Source of the DNA: JBBQXK01 sp038251625
GTDB taxonomy: Bacteria; Pseudomonadota; Alphaproteobacteria; Rhodobacterales; Rhodobacteraceae
Reading direction: 5' to 3'
NCBI GenBank assembly: GCA_038251625.1
Contig: JBBSBE010000070.1
Coordinates: 1 to 20,924, forward strand
DNA: 20,924 nucleotides
Shown: positions 1 through 6,122 of the stretch, in pieces
Layout of the letters: every line of letters begins with the position of its first letter
Numbering within the stretch: the stretch's first letter is position 1
Position numbers and translations under genes: made by a program
Notes under the pieces: generated by a model
The model's database searches: none
What the model was told of the DNA's origin: nothing
What the model saw: the letters and a program-made list of their open reading frames with translations, nothing else

Positions 1-912
1 ACGAATTTCATGTTCACGGGGCTCGCCGTGGCCGTGGCCTTCCACGCGGGCCTTTTCAACATCGGTGGCGAGGGGCAGGCGACGCTGGGCGGCCTTGGTG
101 TGGCGCTGGTGTGTCTGTACCTGCCCTGGCCGCACTGGTCGCTTGCGCTGGGGGCGGCGGTGATCGCGTCCGCCGCGTTCGGGGCGCTTTGGGCGGCGGT
201 GCCGGCCTGGCTGCAGGCCAAGCGCGGCAGCCATATCGTGATCACCACGATCATGTTCAACTTCATCGCCGCCGCGCTGCTGAACTATGTGCTGGTCAAC
301 CTGCTGCGCCCTGTGGGCAGCATGGATCCGGCCTCGGCCCGGTTTGACGCGAGCCTGAAGCTGCCGCGTCTGGGCGAGATGGCGCAGGCGATGGGCATTC
401 CCTTCGCCAAGGGCACGCCCGCCAACGTGACCTTCCTGATCGCGGTGGCCTGTTGCGTGGCGGTCTGGGTGCTGATCTGGCACACGCGGCTTGGCTATCA
501 GATCCGGGCGTTCGGCAAGTCGGAGAAGGCCGCAGTCTATGCCGGGATCAACCCGGTGCGCATCACCATGTTCGCGCTGATGATTTCGGGCGGACTTGCC
601 GGGCTGATGGCGATCAACAACGTGATGGGCGAGGCGCAGCGGCTGCTGCTGAATTCGGTCGAGGGCGCGGGGTTCATCGGGATCGCGGTGGCGCTGATGG
701 GGCGGTCGCATCCGTTCGGGGTGTTTCTGGCGGCGATCCTGTTCGGGTTCCTGTATCAGGGGGGCGCGGAACTGGCGCTCTGGACGAAGATTCCGCGCGA
801 GTTGATCACCGTCATTCAGGCGCTGGTGATCCTGTTCACCGGGGCCTTGGACAATATGGTGCGGCGCCCGGTCGAGGCGCTGTTCCTGATGGCGCGACGG
901 GGGGGGAAGTGA
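1..912 (+). CDS. ABC transporter permease, nucleoside type (5' partial)
   Basis: Inner-membrane permease of the BPD_transp_2 family, resembling YufP/NupP of Bacillus nucleoside importers and the RnsC/BmpB type. The reading frame is open from base 1 and the first internal Met is at base 10, but the family is about 350 aa and only 303 residues are visible. The true start, and the first membrane segment or so, are therefore probably upstream of the window. The segment reading NIGGEGQ near the visible N-terminus and the cytoplasmic loop GKSEKAAVYAGINPVR (the EAA-like contact with the ATPase) are typical of the family, and hydrophobic helices run throughout. Its stop overlaps the next permease start (TGATG, 1 nt shared), so the two are translationally coupled. 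The binding protein and ATPase genes would be expected just upstream. The nucleoside substrate is inferred from the family and the downstream purine nucleoside phosphorylase. Confidence 0.9.
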   Translation, partial: TNFMFTGLAVAVAFHAGLFNIGGEGQATLGGLGVALVCLYLPWPHWSLALGAAVIASAAFGALWAAVPAWLQAKRGSHIVITTIMFNFIAAALLNYVLVNLLRPVGSMDPASARFDASLKLPRLGEMAQAMGIPFAKGTPANVTFLIAVACCVAVWVLIWHTRLGYQIRAFGKSEKAAVYAGINPVRITMFALMISGGLAGLMAINNVMGEAQRLLLNSVEGAGFIGIAVALMGRSHPFGVFLAAILFGFLYQGGAELALWTKIPRELITVIQALVILFTGALDNMVRRPVEALFLMARRGGK

Positions 913-1877
913 TGGATTTCCCGACGCTCCTGCAGATTCTCGACAGTACCGTACGGCTTGCGACGCCGCTGCTTTTCGCCTGCCTTGCGGGGCTTTTTTC
1001 CGAGAGGTCGGGGGTTTTCGACATCGGGCTGGAAGGCAAGATGCTGGCCGCGGCCTTTCTGTCGGCGGCCATTGCCGCGCTGACGGGGAACGTCTGGCTG
1101 GGGATGCTGGGGGGCATTTTCGCGGCGATGCTGATGGCGGCGATCCACGGGCTGGCGTCGATCACCTTCCGGGGCAACCAGTTGATTTCGGGGGTGGCGA
1201 TCAACTTTCTGGCGTCGGGGATCACGGTGCTTCTGGGGCAAAACTGGTTCGGCCTTGGCGGGCGCACCCCGGCGCTGGAAGGGGCGGCGCGGTTTCCCTC
1301 GATCGAGTTGCCGTTTGCGGGCGTGCTGGCACCGGTGCCGGTGATCGGGCCGCTCTATGCGGAAGTGATTTCGGGGCATACGATCCTTGTCTACGTGGCC
1401 TTTGCGATGGTGCCTGTGACGTGGTGGCTGCTTTATCGCACGCGGTTCGGGTTGCGGCTGCGGGCGGTGGGCGAAAATCCGGCGGCGGTGGATACGGCGG
1501 GGGTAAGCGTGATCGCCATCCGCTATGCCGCCGTGGCGATCTGCGGGGCGCTGTGCGGGCTGGCGGGGGCCTATCTTGCCACGGGCCTTGCCGCGGGGTT
1601 CGGGCGCGAGATGACGGCGGGGCGGGGGTTCATCGCGTTGGCTGCGCTGATCTTTGCCAAATGGCGCCCGTGGTATGCGCTGGGGGCGTGTCTTCTGTTC
1701 GGGTTGCTGGAGGCGCTGGGCAACCGGTACCAGAACATCGACCTTGGCGTGCTGGTGTTGCCGGTGCAGTTCATGCAGGCGCTGCCGTACATCCTGACGG
1801 TTGTGATCCTGGCAGGCTTTGTGGGCAAGGCCATTCCGCCGCGGGCGGGTGGCGAGCCCTATGTGAAGGAACGGTAG
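912..1877 (+). CDS. ABC transporter permease, nucleoside type (second subunit)
   Basis: Second inner-membrane permease of the same importer, 321 aa, the usual size for the YufQ/NupQ-like partner. The start is the ATG in TGATG at the end of the first permease. The N-terminal FSERSGVFDIGLEGKM segment is the paralogous counterpart of NIGGEGQ in the first subunit. GNQLISGVAINFLASG and the loop GENPAAVDTAGV are family hallmarks, the latter being the ATPase-contact loop. About eight to ten hydrophobic helices are visible. It should form the membrane channel as a heterodimer with the upstream permease. A hairpin begins at the last base of its stop codon and the purine nucleoside phosphorylase follows after 75 bases, which fits purine nucleoside import, but the exact substrate cannot be read from sequence. 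Confidence 0.92.
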   Translation: MDFPTLLQILDSTVRLATPLLFACLAGLFSERSGVFDIGLEGKMLAAAFLSAAIAALTGNVWLGMLGGIFAAMLMAAIHGLASITFRGNQLISGVAINFLASGITVLLGQNWFGLGGRTPALEGAARFPSIELPFAGVLAPVPVIGPLYAEVISGHTILVYVAFAMVPVTWWLLYRTRFGLRLRAVGENPAAVDTAGVSVIAIRYAAVAICGALCGLAGAYLATGLAAGFGREMTAGRGFIALAALIFAKWRPWYALGACLLFGLLEALGNRYQNIDLGVLVLPVQFMQALPYILTVVILAGFVGKAIPPRAGGEPYVKER

Positions 1878-1920
1878 GGGGCGCTGCCCCCCTCGGCTCG
1901 TGCCGGGCCTGACCCCCCGG
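1877..1920 (+). other. GC-rich hairpin element between permease and PNP
   Basis: A 6-bp perfect stem (GGGGGC, loop GCT, GCCCCC; 1877-1891) starts on the last base of the permease stop. A second inverted repeat follows (CCGGG 1903-1907 with CCCGG 1916-1920). The AT-richer segment GATATTTGGGCAGAGAAGAAGG then carries the ribosome binding site of the next gene. There is no T-tract after either stem, so this is not a canonical terminator. From memory, hairpins followed by a GGTATTTGGG/GATATTTGGG box and an AGAAGAAG segment recur between genes in Rhodobacteraceae. I could not check that here. It could attenuate transcription or stabilise the permease mRNA. Confidence 0.5.
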
Positions 1921-1952
1921 GATATTTGGGCAGAGAAGAAGGACCAGGGCAC

Positions 1953-2765
1953 ATGGCAGGAGCGGCGGAAGATCTGGCGGCGGTGATCCGGGCGCGGGCG
2001 GGCGGGGCGCCGGTGCGGCTGGGGCTGATCCTCGGGTCGGGCCTTGGGCATCTGGCGGGGGCGGTGGAGGGGGTGGCCATACCCTATGGCGAGCTGCCGG
2101 GTTTTCCGCATGCGGGGGTCAGCGGGCACAATCCCGTGCTGGCCGTGGGCGATCTGGAGGGGGTGCGCGTGGCCGTCTTCGGGGGGCGGGCGCATTATTA
2201 CGAGGCAGGCAATCCAGCCGCGATGCGGTTGCCGCTGGAGGTGTTGCGGGCGCTTGGGGCCGAGGCGGTGATTGCGACCAATGCGGCGGGCAGCCTGCGG
2301 GCGGATATTGCGCCGGGCGATCTGATGCTTTTGAGCGATCACATCAACTTTTCGGGGCTCAATCCGCTGATCGGCGAGGCGACGGATGCGCGCTTCGTGC
2401 CGATGAAGGATGCGCATGATCCCGGCCTGCGGGCGGCCTTGCGCGCGTCGGCTGAAGCCGAGGGTGTGGCGCTGCCCGAGGGGGTCTATGCCTGGTATTC
2501 CGGCCCGTCCTTCGAGACGCCCGCCGAGATCCGCGCGATCCGCATTCTGGGGGCCGATGCGGTGGGGATGTCCACCGTGCCGGAGGTGATTCTGGCGCGC
2601 TTTCTGGGGCTGAAGGTGGCGGCGGTTTCGGTGATCACCAACATGGCGGCGGGGCTGTCGGACGAGGCGATCAGCCACGAACACACCAAGGCGATGGCGC
2701 CGCTTGGCGCGGCCAAGCTTGAGCGTGTCTTGCGGGCCATGCTGCGGGGTCTTGGTCGGGTCTGA
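1953..2765 (+). CDS. purine nucleoside phosphorylase (trimeric, PNP-II type)
   Basis: Cytoplasmic enzyme that splits purine (deoxy)nucleosides with phosphate into free base and (deoxy)ribose-1-phosphate; 270 aa, normal for the trimeric PunA/XapA/human PNP family. The visible motifs are the phosphate-binding GSGLG at residues 28-32, His81 in GGRAHYYEAG, NAAGS at 110-114, GPSFETPAE with Glu188, and STVPEV...VITN with Asn230. Glu188 and Asn230 match human PNP Glu201 and Asn243, which read 6-oxopurines, so inosine/guanosine preference is inferred. I chose the ATG at 1953 because GAAGAAGGA lies about 10 nt upstream; an in-frame TTG at 1926 has no ribosome binding site. It follows the nucleoside-type permeases in the same direction, so import and phosphorolysis are probably one pathway. 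XapA-type xanthosine preference cannot be excluded. Confidence 0.93.
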   Translation: MAGAAEDLAAVIRARAGGAPVRLGLILGSGLGHLAGAVEGVAIPYGELPGFPHAGVSGHNPVLAVGDLEGVRVAVFGGRAHYYEAGNPAAMRLPLEVLRALGAEAVIATNAAGSLRADIAPGDLMLLSDHINFSGLNPLIGEATDARFVPMKDAHDPGLRAALRASAEAEGVALPEGVYAWYSGPSFETPAEIRAIRILGADAVGMSTVPEVILARFLGLKVAAVSVITNMAAGLSDEAISHEHTKAMAPLGAAKLERVLRAMLRGLGRV

Positions 2766-2865
2766 TCGCCCATGCGGCGGCGCAGCGTTTGACAATGAGA
2801 GGTCGGGGGCGCAACCATGACCCTGCCGCCGTTCCGTCCTCCCCAATCCCCGGCCGTTCCATCGC

Positions 2866-3786
2866 ATGCAGATCTATCTTCCCATCGCTGAGATATCGGT
2901 CGATGCCGTTGTGGTTCTGGGCTTGGGCGGCGTGGTGGGCGTGCTGTCGGGCCTGTTCGGCGTGGGCGGCGGATTTCTGATCACGCCGCTTCTGTTTTTC
3001 CTTGGCATTCCGCCCGCTGTTGCCGTGGCCACGGGGGCCAATCAGGTGGTGGCATCGTCCGTTTCGGGCGTGCTGGCGCAGGTGCGGCGCAAGGCGGTGG
3101 ATTTCCGCATGGGGCTGGTGCTGCTGGCCGGGGGTCTTCTGGGATCGGCGGGCGGCGTGGTGGTCTTTGCCTGGCTGACGCGGCTGGGGCAGGTGGACCT
3201 GCTGGTGCAGCTTTCCTACGTGCTGTTCCTTGGCCTTGTCGGCGCGATGATGCTGCGCGAAAGCGTGGTCAGCCTTTACCGGTCGCGCAGGCCCGGAGCG
3301 CCGATCCGGCGGTCGCACACCCACACGTGGGTTCACCGTCTGCCGCTCAAGATCAAGTTCCGCGCATCGGGGCTTTATATCTCGGTCCTGCCGCCGATGC
3401 TGGTTGGGGCGGCGGTGGGCTTTCTGGCGGCGATCATGGGAGTGGGCGGCGGCTTCATCATGGTGCCCGCGATGATCTATCTTCTGGGGATGCCGACGAA
3501 GGTGGTGGTGGGCACGTCGCTTTTCCAGATCATCTTCGTGACCGCGTTCACCACCATCGCCCATGCGGTGACGAGCCAGACGGTGGACATGGTGCTGGCG
3601 ATCCTGCTGATCGTCGGTGGGGTGATCGGGGCGCAGATCGGCACCCGGCTTGGCGTGCGGCTGCGGGCCGAGCAGTTGCGCATCCTGCTGTCGCTGCTGG
3701 TGCTGGGCGTTTCGGTCAAGATCGCGTTCGACCTTTTGCTGCGTCCGTCCGAGCTTTACTCGATCTCCGGGGTGCCGCTGCCATGA
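2866..3786 (+). CDS. sulfite exporter TauE/SafE family permease
   Basis: Polytopic inner-membrane protein of the TauE/SafE (UPF0721) family, 306 aa. Two homologous halves are visible. The first contains GLFGVGGGFLITPLLFFLG near residues 30-47, and the second contains IMGVGGGFIMVPAMIYLLG in its mirrored position. The duplicated VGGGF motif defines the family. Substrates known for relatives are sulfite, sulfoacetate and related organosulfur anions; nothing here fixes the substrate. No strong ribosome binding site precedes the ATG at 2866, but the family N-terminus fits and there is no better start. Its stop overlaps the start of the next gene (ATGA at 3783-3786), so the two proteins are made together and probably work together. 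A TTGACA hexamer at 2789-2794 in the 100-base gap could be a -35 box, though no good -10 follows. Confidence 0.9.
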   Translation: MQIYLPIAEISVDAVVVLGLGGVVGVLSGLFGVGGGFLITPLLFFLGIPPAVAVATGANQVVASSVSGVLAQVRRKAVDFRMGLVLLAGGLLGSAGGVVVFAWLTRLGQVDLLVQLSYVLFLGLVGAMMLRESVVSLYRSRRPGAPIRRSHTHTWVHRLPLKIKFRASGLYISVLPPMLVGAAVGFLAAIMGVGGGFIMVPAMIYLLGMPTKVVVGTSLFQIIFVTAFTTIAHAVTSQTVDMVLAILLIVGGVIGAQIGTRLGVRLRAEQLRILLSLLVLGVSVKIAFDLLLRPSELYSISGVPLP

Positions 3787-4538
3787 GGGGGATGGTCCTT
3801 GCCTGCGCGCTGTTGGCGAGCCCGGTCGGGGCCGAAACGATTATTGCCGGGTTGAGCCAGGCCGAGGTGTCGATCACGGCCGATTTCGCGGGCGAGGAGA
3901 TCCTTGTCTTTGGCGCGATCCGGCGCGATGCGCCGCTGCCCAAGGACGGGCCTGCCGAGATCATCGTGACGGTCGAGGGGCCGCCCGAGAAAGTGACGGT
4001 GCGCAAGAAATCGCGCCAGTTCGGCATCTGGGTGAACGGCGACGCGGTGGTTGTGGACCGTGCGCCCAGCTTCTACGCCGTGGCCGCCACGGCGCCGCTC
4101 GACACCATCCTGTCCGAGACCGACAATCTGCGCCACCAGATCACCATTCCGCGTGCGATCCGCGCGGTCGGCATCACGTCCGAGGCGGAGGATTCGGCGT
4201 CGTTTCTGGATGCGATGATCCGCATTCAGGTTGAGAATGGCAATTATTCGCGCGATGAGCGCGGTGTCAGCTTTGCCGAGCAGACGCTTTTCCGCGCCGA
4301 TGTGCATCTGCCCGCCAACCTGATCGAGGGGGTCTACCGCGTGCGGCTGTTTCTGACCCGCAACGGGGCGGTGGTCGATACGCTGGACGAGCTGATCGAC
4401 GTGCGCAAGGCGGGGCTGGAGCGCTGGATCTTCAACATGTCGCGGCAGCAACCGCTGCTTTACGGGCTTTTGTCGCTTCTTCTTGCCGGCGTGGCCGGGT
4501 GGGGCGCGTCCGAGATTTTCCGCCGGCTGCGCCTCTGA
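3783..4538 (+). CDS. TIGR02186 family (Alph_Pro_TM) membrane-anchored periplasmic protein
   Basis: Conserved alphaproteobacterial protein of unknown function, 251 aa. A cleavable signal peptide is visible (MRGMVLACALLASPVGA, probable cut before Glu18). The body is periplasmic and beta-rich, and one C-terminal membrane helix (PLLYGLLSLLLAGVAGWGA) ends in a short basic tail, so it should be anchored with its bulk in the periplasm. The wording of the fold (NYSRDERGVSF, FRADVHLPANLIEGVYRVRLFLTR) matches what I know of TIGR02186/PF09608. The ATG shares four bases with the TauE/SafE stop, implying translational coupling and a joint role, perhaps as the periplasmic partner of the exporter. That role is inference. 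Its stop lies 5 bases from that of the convergent VOC gene. Confidence 0.85.
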   Translation: MRGMVLACALLASPVGAETIIAGLSQAEVSITADFAGEEILVFGAIRRDAPLPKDGPAEIIVTVEGPPEKVTVRKKSRQFGIWVNGDAVVVDRAPSFYAVAATAPLDTILSETDNLRHQITIPRAIRAVGITSEAEDSASFLDAMIRIQVENGNYSRDERGVSFAEQTLFRADVHLPANLIEGVYRVRLFLTRNGAVVDTLDELIDVRKAGLERWIFNMSRQQPLLYGLLSLLLAGVAGWGASEIFRRLRL

Positions 4539-4551
4539 CCGCCTCAGGCGG
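4539..4551. other. perfect palindrome between convergent stops
   Basis: CCGCC-TCA-GGCGG, a 5-bp stem with a 3-base loop, fills the 5-base gap between the TIGR02186 gene and the VOC gene; the loop is the minus-strand stop codon. It has no T-tract on either side. It may act as a weak bidirectional transcription stop or simply reflect GC-rich sequence. Confidence 0.35.
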
Positions 4552-5026
4552 CCTCGGCCAGAAGGGCGGCAATGTCGAGCCGCGCATTGACCATGGCAAG
4601 TTGCCCCTTGGCATCGCGCGGCCAGTCCGCCTCGGCCCGGTCGCGGTAAAGCTCGACCCCGTTGCCATCGGGATCGCGCAGATAGACCGCCTCGCTGACC
4701 CCGTGATCGGCGGCGCCGTCAAGCGGTATGCCCGCGTCAAGAACGCGCTTCAGCGCGGCGCCAAGGCTGGCGCGGTCGGGAAAGAGAAAGGCCGTGTGGT
4801 AAAGGCCGGTGTGGCCGGGCGGGGGCGGGGTGCCGCCTGCACTTTCCCAGGTGTTGAGCCCGATGTGGTGATGATAACCGCCCGCCGACAGGAACGCGGC
4901 CTGAGTGCCATAGCGCTGCTGAAGGTCGAACCCAAGGACGCCAGAATAAAAGGCAATGGCGCGGTCAAGATCGGCGACCTTGAGGTGGACATGGCCCACG
5001 CGGGCGGAAGCGGGAAGGACCGGCAT
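4544..5026 (-). CDS. VOC (glyoxalase/extradiol dioxygenase fold) family protein
   Basis: Small metalloprotein of the vicinal oxygen chelate superfamily, 160 aa, closest in flavour to CatE-type proteins but with a single pair of beta-alpha-beta-beta-beta modules. Candidate metal ligands are His12 in GHVHLKV, His77 in GLYHTAF and Glu125 in NGVELY, the classical His/His/Glu layout. The sequence YHHHIGLNTW at residues 51-60 is typical of the CatE-like subgroup. The longest frame would start at 5098, but the ATG at 5026 has a clear AGGAGA ribosome binding site about 9 nt upstream and begins just before the first VOC strand, so I use that. The substrate is unknown; dioxygenase, lyase and resistance roles all occur in this fold. 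It appears to be transcribed alone, downstream of the terminator at 5124-5168. Confidence 0.88.
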   Translation of the reverse strand: MPVLPASARVGHVHLKVADLDRAIAFYSGVLGFDLQQRYGTQAAFLSAGGYHHHIGLNTWESAGGTPPPPGHTGLYHTAFLFPDRASLGAALKRVLDAGIPLDGAADHGVSEAVYLRDPDGNGVELYRDRAEADWPRDAKGQLAMVNARLDIAALLAEAA

Positions 5027-5071
5027 GATCGGCGTCTCCTGAAGGATCGCAGGCACGATAGGCCCTTGCCG

Positions 5072-5114
5072 ACGCGCGCGCGATCCCCATGCGCGCACAG
5101 TGTGCGTGCGTGTG
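5072..5114. repeat. alternating purine-pyrimidine tract with a 13-nt palindrome
   Basis: Upstream of the VOC gene, ACGCGCGCGCG (5072-5082), ATGCGCGCACA (5089-5099) and GTGTGCGTGCGTGTG (5100-5114) alternate purine and pyrimidine almost without break, a composition prone to left-handed Z-DNA. Inside it, CGCACA-G-TGTGCG (5094-5106) is a perfect inverted repeat that could be an operator. It lies 68-80 bases before the VOC start, in the likely promoter region. Confidence 0.4.
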
Positions 5115-5123
5115 GTCGTGGGT

Positions 5124-5168
5124 AAAAAAAGACGCCCCCGGGGCCACTACGGCGGCACGCCGGGGGCG
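5124..5168 (-). terminator. strong intrinsic terminator
   Basis: Read on the minus strand, a 9-bp all-GC stem (CGCCCCCGG at 5168-5160, CCGGGGGCG at 5141-5133) with an 18-nt loop is followed within two bases by seven T residues (5130-5124). This is a textbook rho-independent terminator for transcription leftward from the unrecognised gene at 5326-6051, or for a separate small RNA ending here. It isolates that unit from the VOC gene. Confidence 0.8.
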
Positions 5169-5280
5169 CCAAGGCACCGGACCAGGGGGCCGGGCCGGGG
5201 AGGCCACAAGCCACTTGGGGGATGGGACAGGACTGGCCCGATTCGGGCGGTGGGGACCGCCAAGCACAGGCTAGGCCTGC
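5133..5280 (-). ncRNA. hairpin-rich 3' UTR or candidate small RNA
   Basis: The minus-strand transcript downstream of the unrecognised gene contains successive perfect inverted repeats: CAGGC/GCCTG (5279-5267), GGCGGT-CCCC-ACCGCC (5261-5246), CCCGA/TCGGG (5247-5237, abutting and partly competing with the previous one), CAAG/CTTG and GGCC/GGCC stems, and the terminator stem. No open reading frame of interest lies here. I searched by eye for SRP, tmRNA, RNase P and 6S hallmarks and found none. It may be a structured 3' UTR or a 3'-derived small RNA. High GC alone makes hairpins common, so the RNA call is weak. Confidence 0.25.
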
Positions 5281-5325
5281 TTCTGAATCGTTCCCGTGAC
5301 ACTTGCCGTCAGGGCTGTGGATGGA

Positions 5326-6051
5326 TCAATCCGGCGAGCGCCTGGCAGGCACATCCCGTTCGACCGAGGACCGGTTGCCAAACCAGCGCGCCCATGTGAG
5401 CGACGTGGCCGAGGCGGTCCGGATTTCGCTTTCAGCCCCCGACAGGGCAGAGAGGCCGCCGTCATAATTGCGCACGATCGACCGGCAGAGCCCGGCTGCC
5501 CGTTCGAAATCCAGCATATAGGCAAGCGCTTGCGCCTGCCCTGAGGATTCGGGCCAGTAGCGGACATATTGCTCGGCCAACCTCTGGAGGGTGCCAAAGA
5601 GCTGTTGCTGATTTTCATAGAAGGTACGCTGGCGTTCCAGCCTTGGCCGGCTTTCGCGGCAGCGTGTGCTGGCGGTGGTCAGATCGTTGATCCAATTGAT
5701 GAGGCAAAGCTCGAACGCGGTGCGGGCAGCCGTGGTCTGCCGCGCTTCGGCGCCGTTGGTGGCATAGGCATCGCACCAGACCCTGAAAAGCCGCGACAGC
5801 GCCGCCGACTGTTCGGGGATTGCGCCGGTCTCGCGCCCGAAACGGTTGGTGCGGTCGCGCTGGGATTGAAGGGCGCGGTTGATCCGGCGCATGCGATCAT
5901 CGCGCAGGCCGAGGATATCCCAATCGTCGCTGGAGCGCGGATTGAAGCTGCTTGCCCGTTCGAACGTCTGCAGGGTGGAGCGGATTTCGGACAACTGGCC
6001 CGCCCGGGTATGGAGGGTGCTTAGCGCATCAATGACATCCCAAACTGACAT
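5326..6051 (-). CDS. hypothetical protein, unrecognised, 241 aa
   Basis: I do not recognise this protein. It is 241 aa, soluble-looking, with no signal peptide, membrane helix or known motif. Its composition (many Arg, Gln, Ser and Leu, few Gly/Pro in the middle) suggests a largely alpha-helical, partly coiled-coil protein, with the clearest helical stretch around residues 100-200. It has four cysteines (93, 116, 131, 189) and seven tryptophans. The tail after residue 225 looks disordered. I start at the ATG at 6051, preceded by AAGGA with about 10 nt spacing; a TTG at 6069 lies upstream of that site and is less likely. A sigma70-like promoter (6081-6109) precedes it and a strong terminator lies 158 bases beyond its stop, so it is probably a monocistron. 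GC content and codon choice look less extreme than in neighbouring genes, which may mean more recent acquisition. Confidence 0.7.
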   Translation of the reverse strand: MSVWDVIDALSTLHTRAGQLSEIRSTLQTFERASSFNPRSSDDWDILGLRDDRMRRINRALQSQRDRTNRFGRETGAIPEQSAALSRLFRVWCDAYATNGAEARQTTAARTAFELCLINWINDLTTASTRCRESRPRLERQRTFYENQQQLFGTLQRLAEQYVRYWPESSGQAQALAYMLDFERAAGLCRSIVRNYDGGLSALSGAESEIRTASATSLTWARWFGNRSSVERDVPARRSPD

Positions 6052-6080
6052 GGCATAAAATTCCTTCAATCAATGGTTGA

Positions 6081-6109
6081 AGGCTACCTGCCTTGGACTG
6101 CCCTGTCAA
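6081..6109 (-). promoter_or_regulatory. sigma70-like promoter for the 241-aa hypothetical gene
   Basis: On the minus strand a perfect TTGACA (6109-6104) is followed after exactly 17 bases by TAGCCT (6086-6081), a weak -10. This puts the transcription start near 6074, just upstream of the AAGGA ribosome binding site and the ATG at 6051. It lies in the 71-base gap after trpS. High-GC alphaproteobacteria often rely on a good -35 with a poor -10, so the match is plausible but unproven. Confidence 0.5.
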
Positions 6110-6122
6110 AAAGCGATTTTCC

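Noticed and set aside
816..2867. 683-aa open frame on the minus strand opposite the permease and PNP
   Set aside because: It is antisense to three well-supported genes and its translation is rich in Arg, His, Pro and Gln with no domain, the usual shadow of GC-rich codon bias.
2817..2891. 24-codon open frame overlapping the TauE/SafE start, possible leader peptide
   Set aside because: No close ribosome binding site, no regulatory residues, and the likely transcription start may lie downstream of its ATG.
5133..5280. SRP RNA, 6S RNA, tmRNA, RNase P RNA or tRNA in the hairpin-rich gap
   Set aside because: The SRP GGAAGGAAGCAGC core, RNase P GAGGAAAGUCC core, tmRNA tag region and tRNA GTTCGA arm are all absent on both strands.
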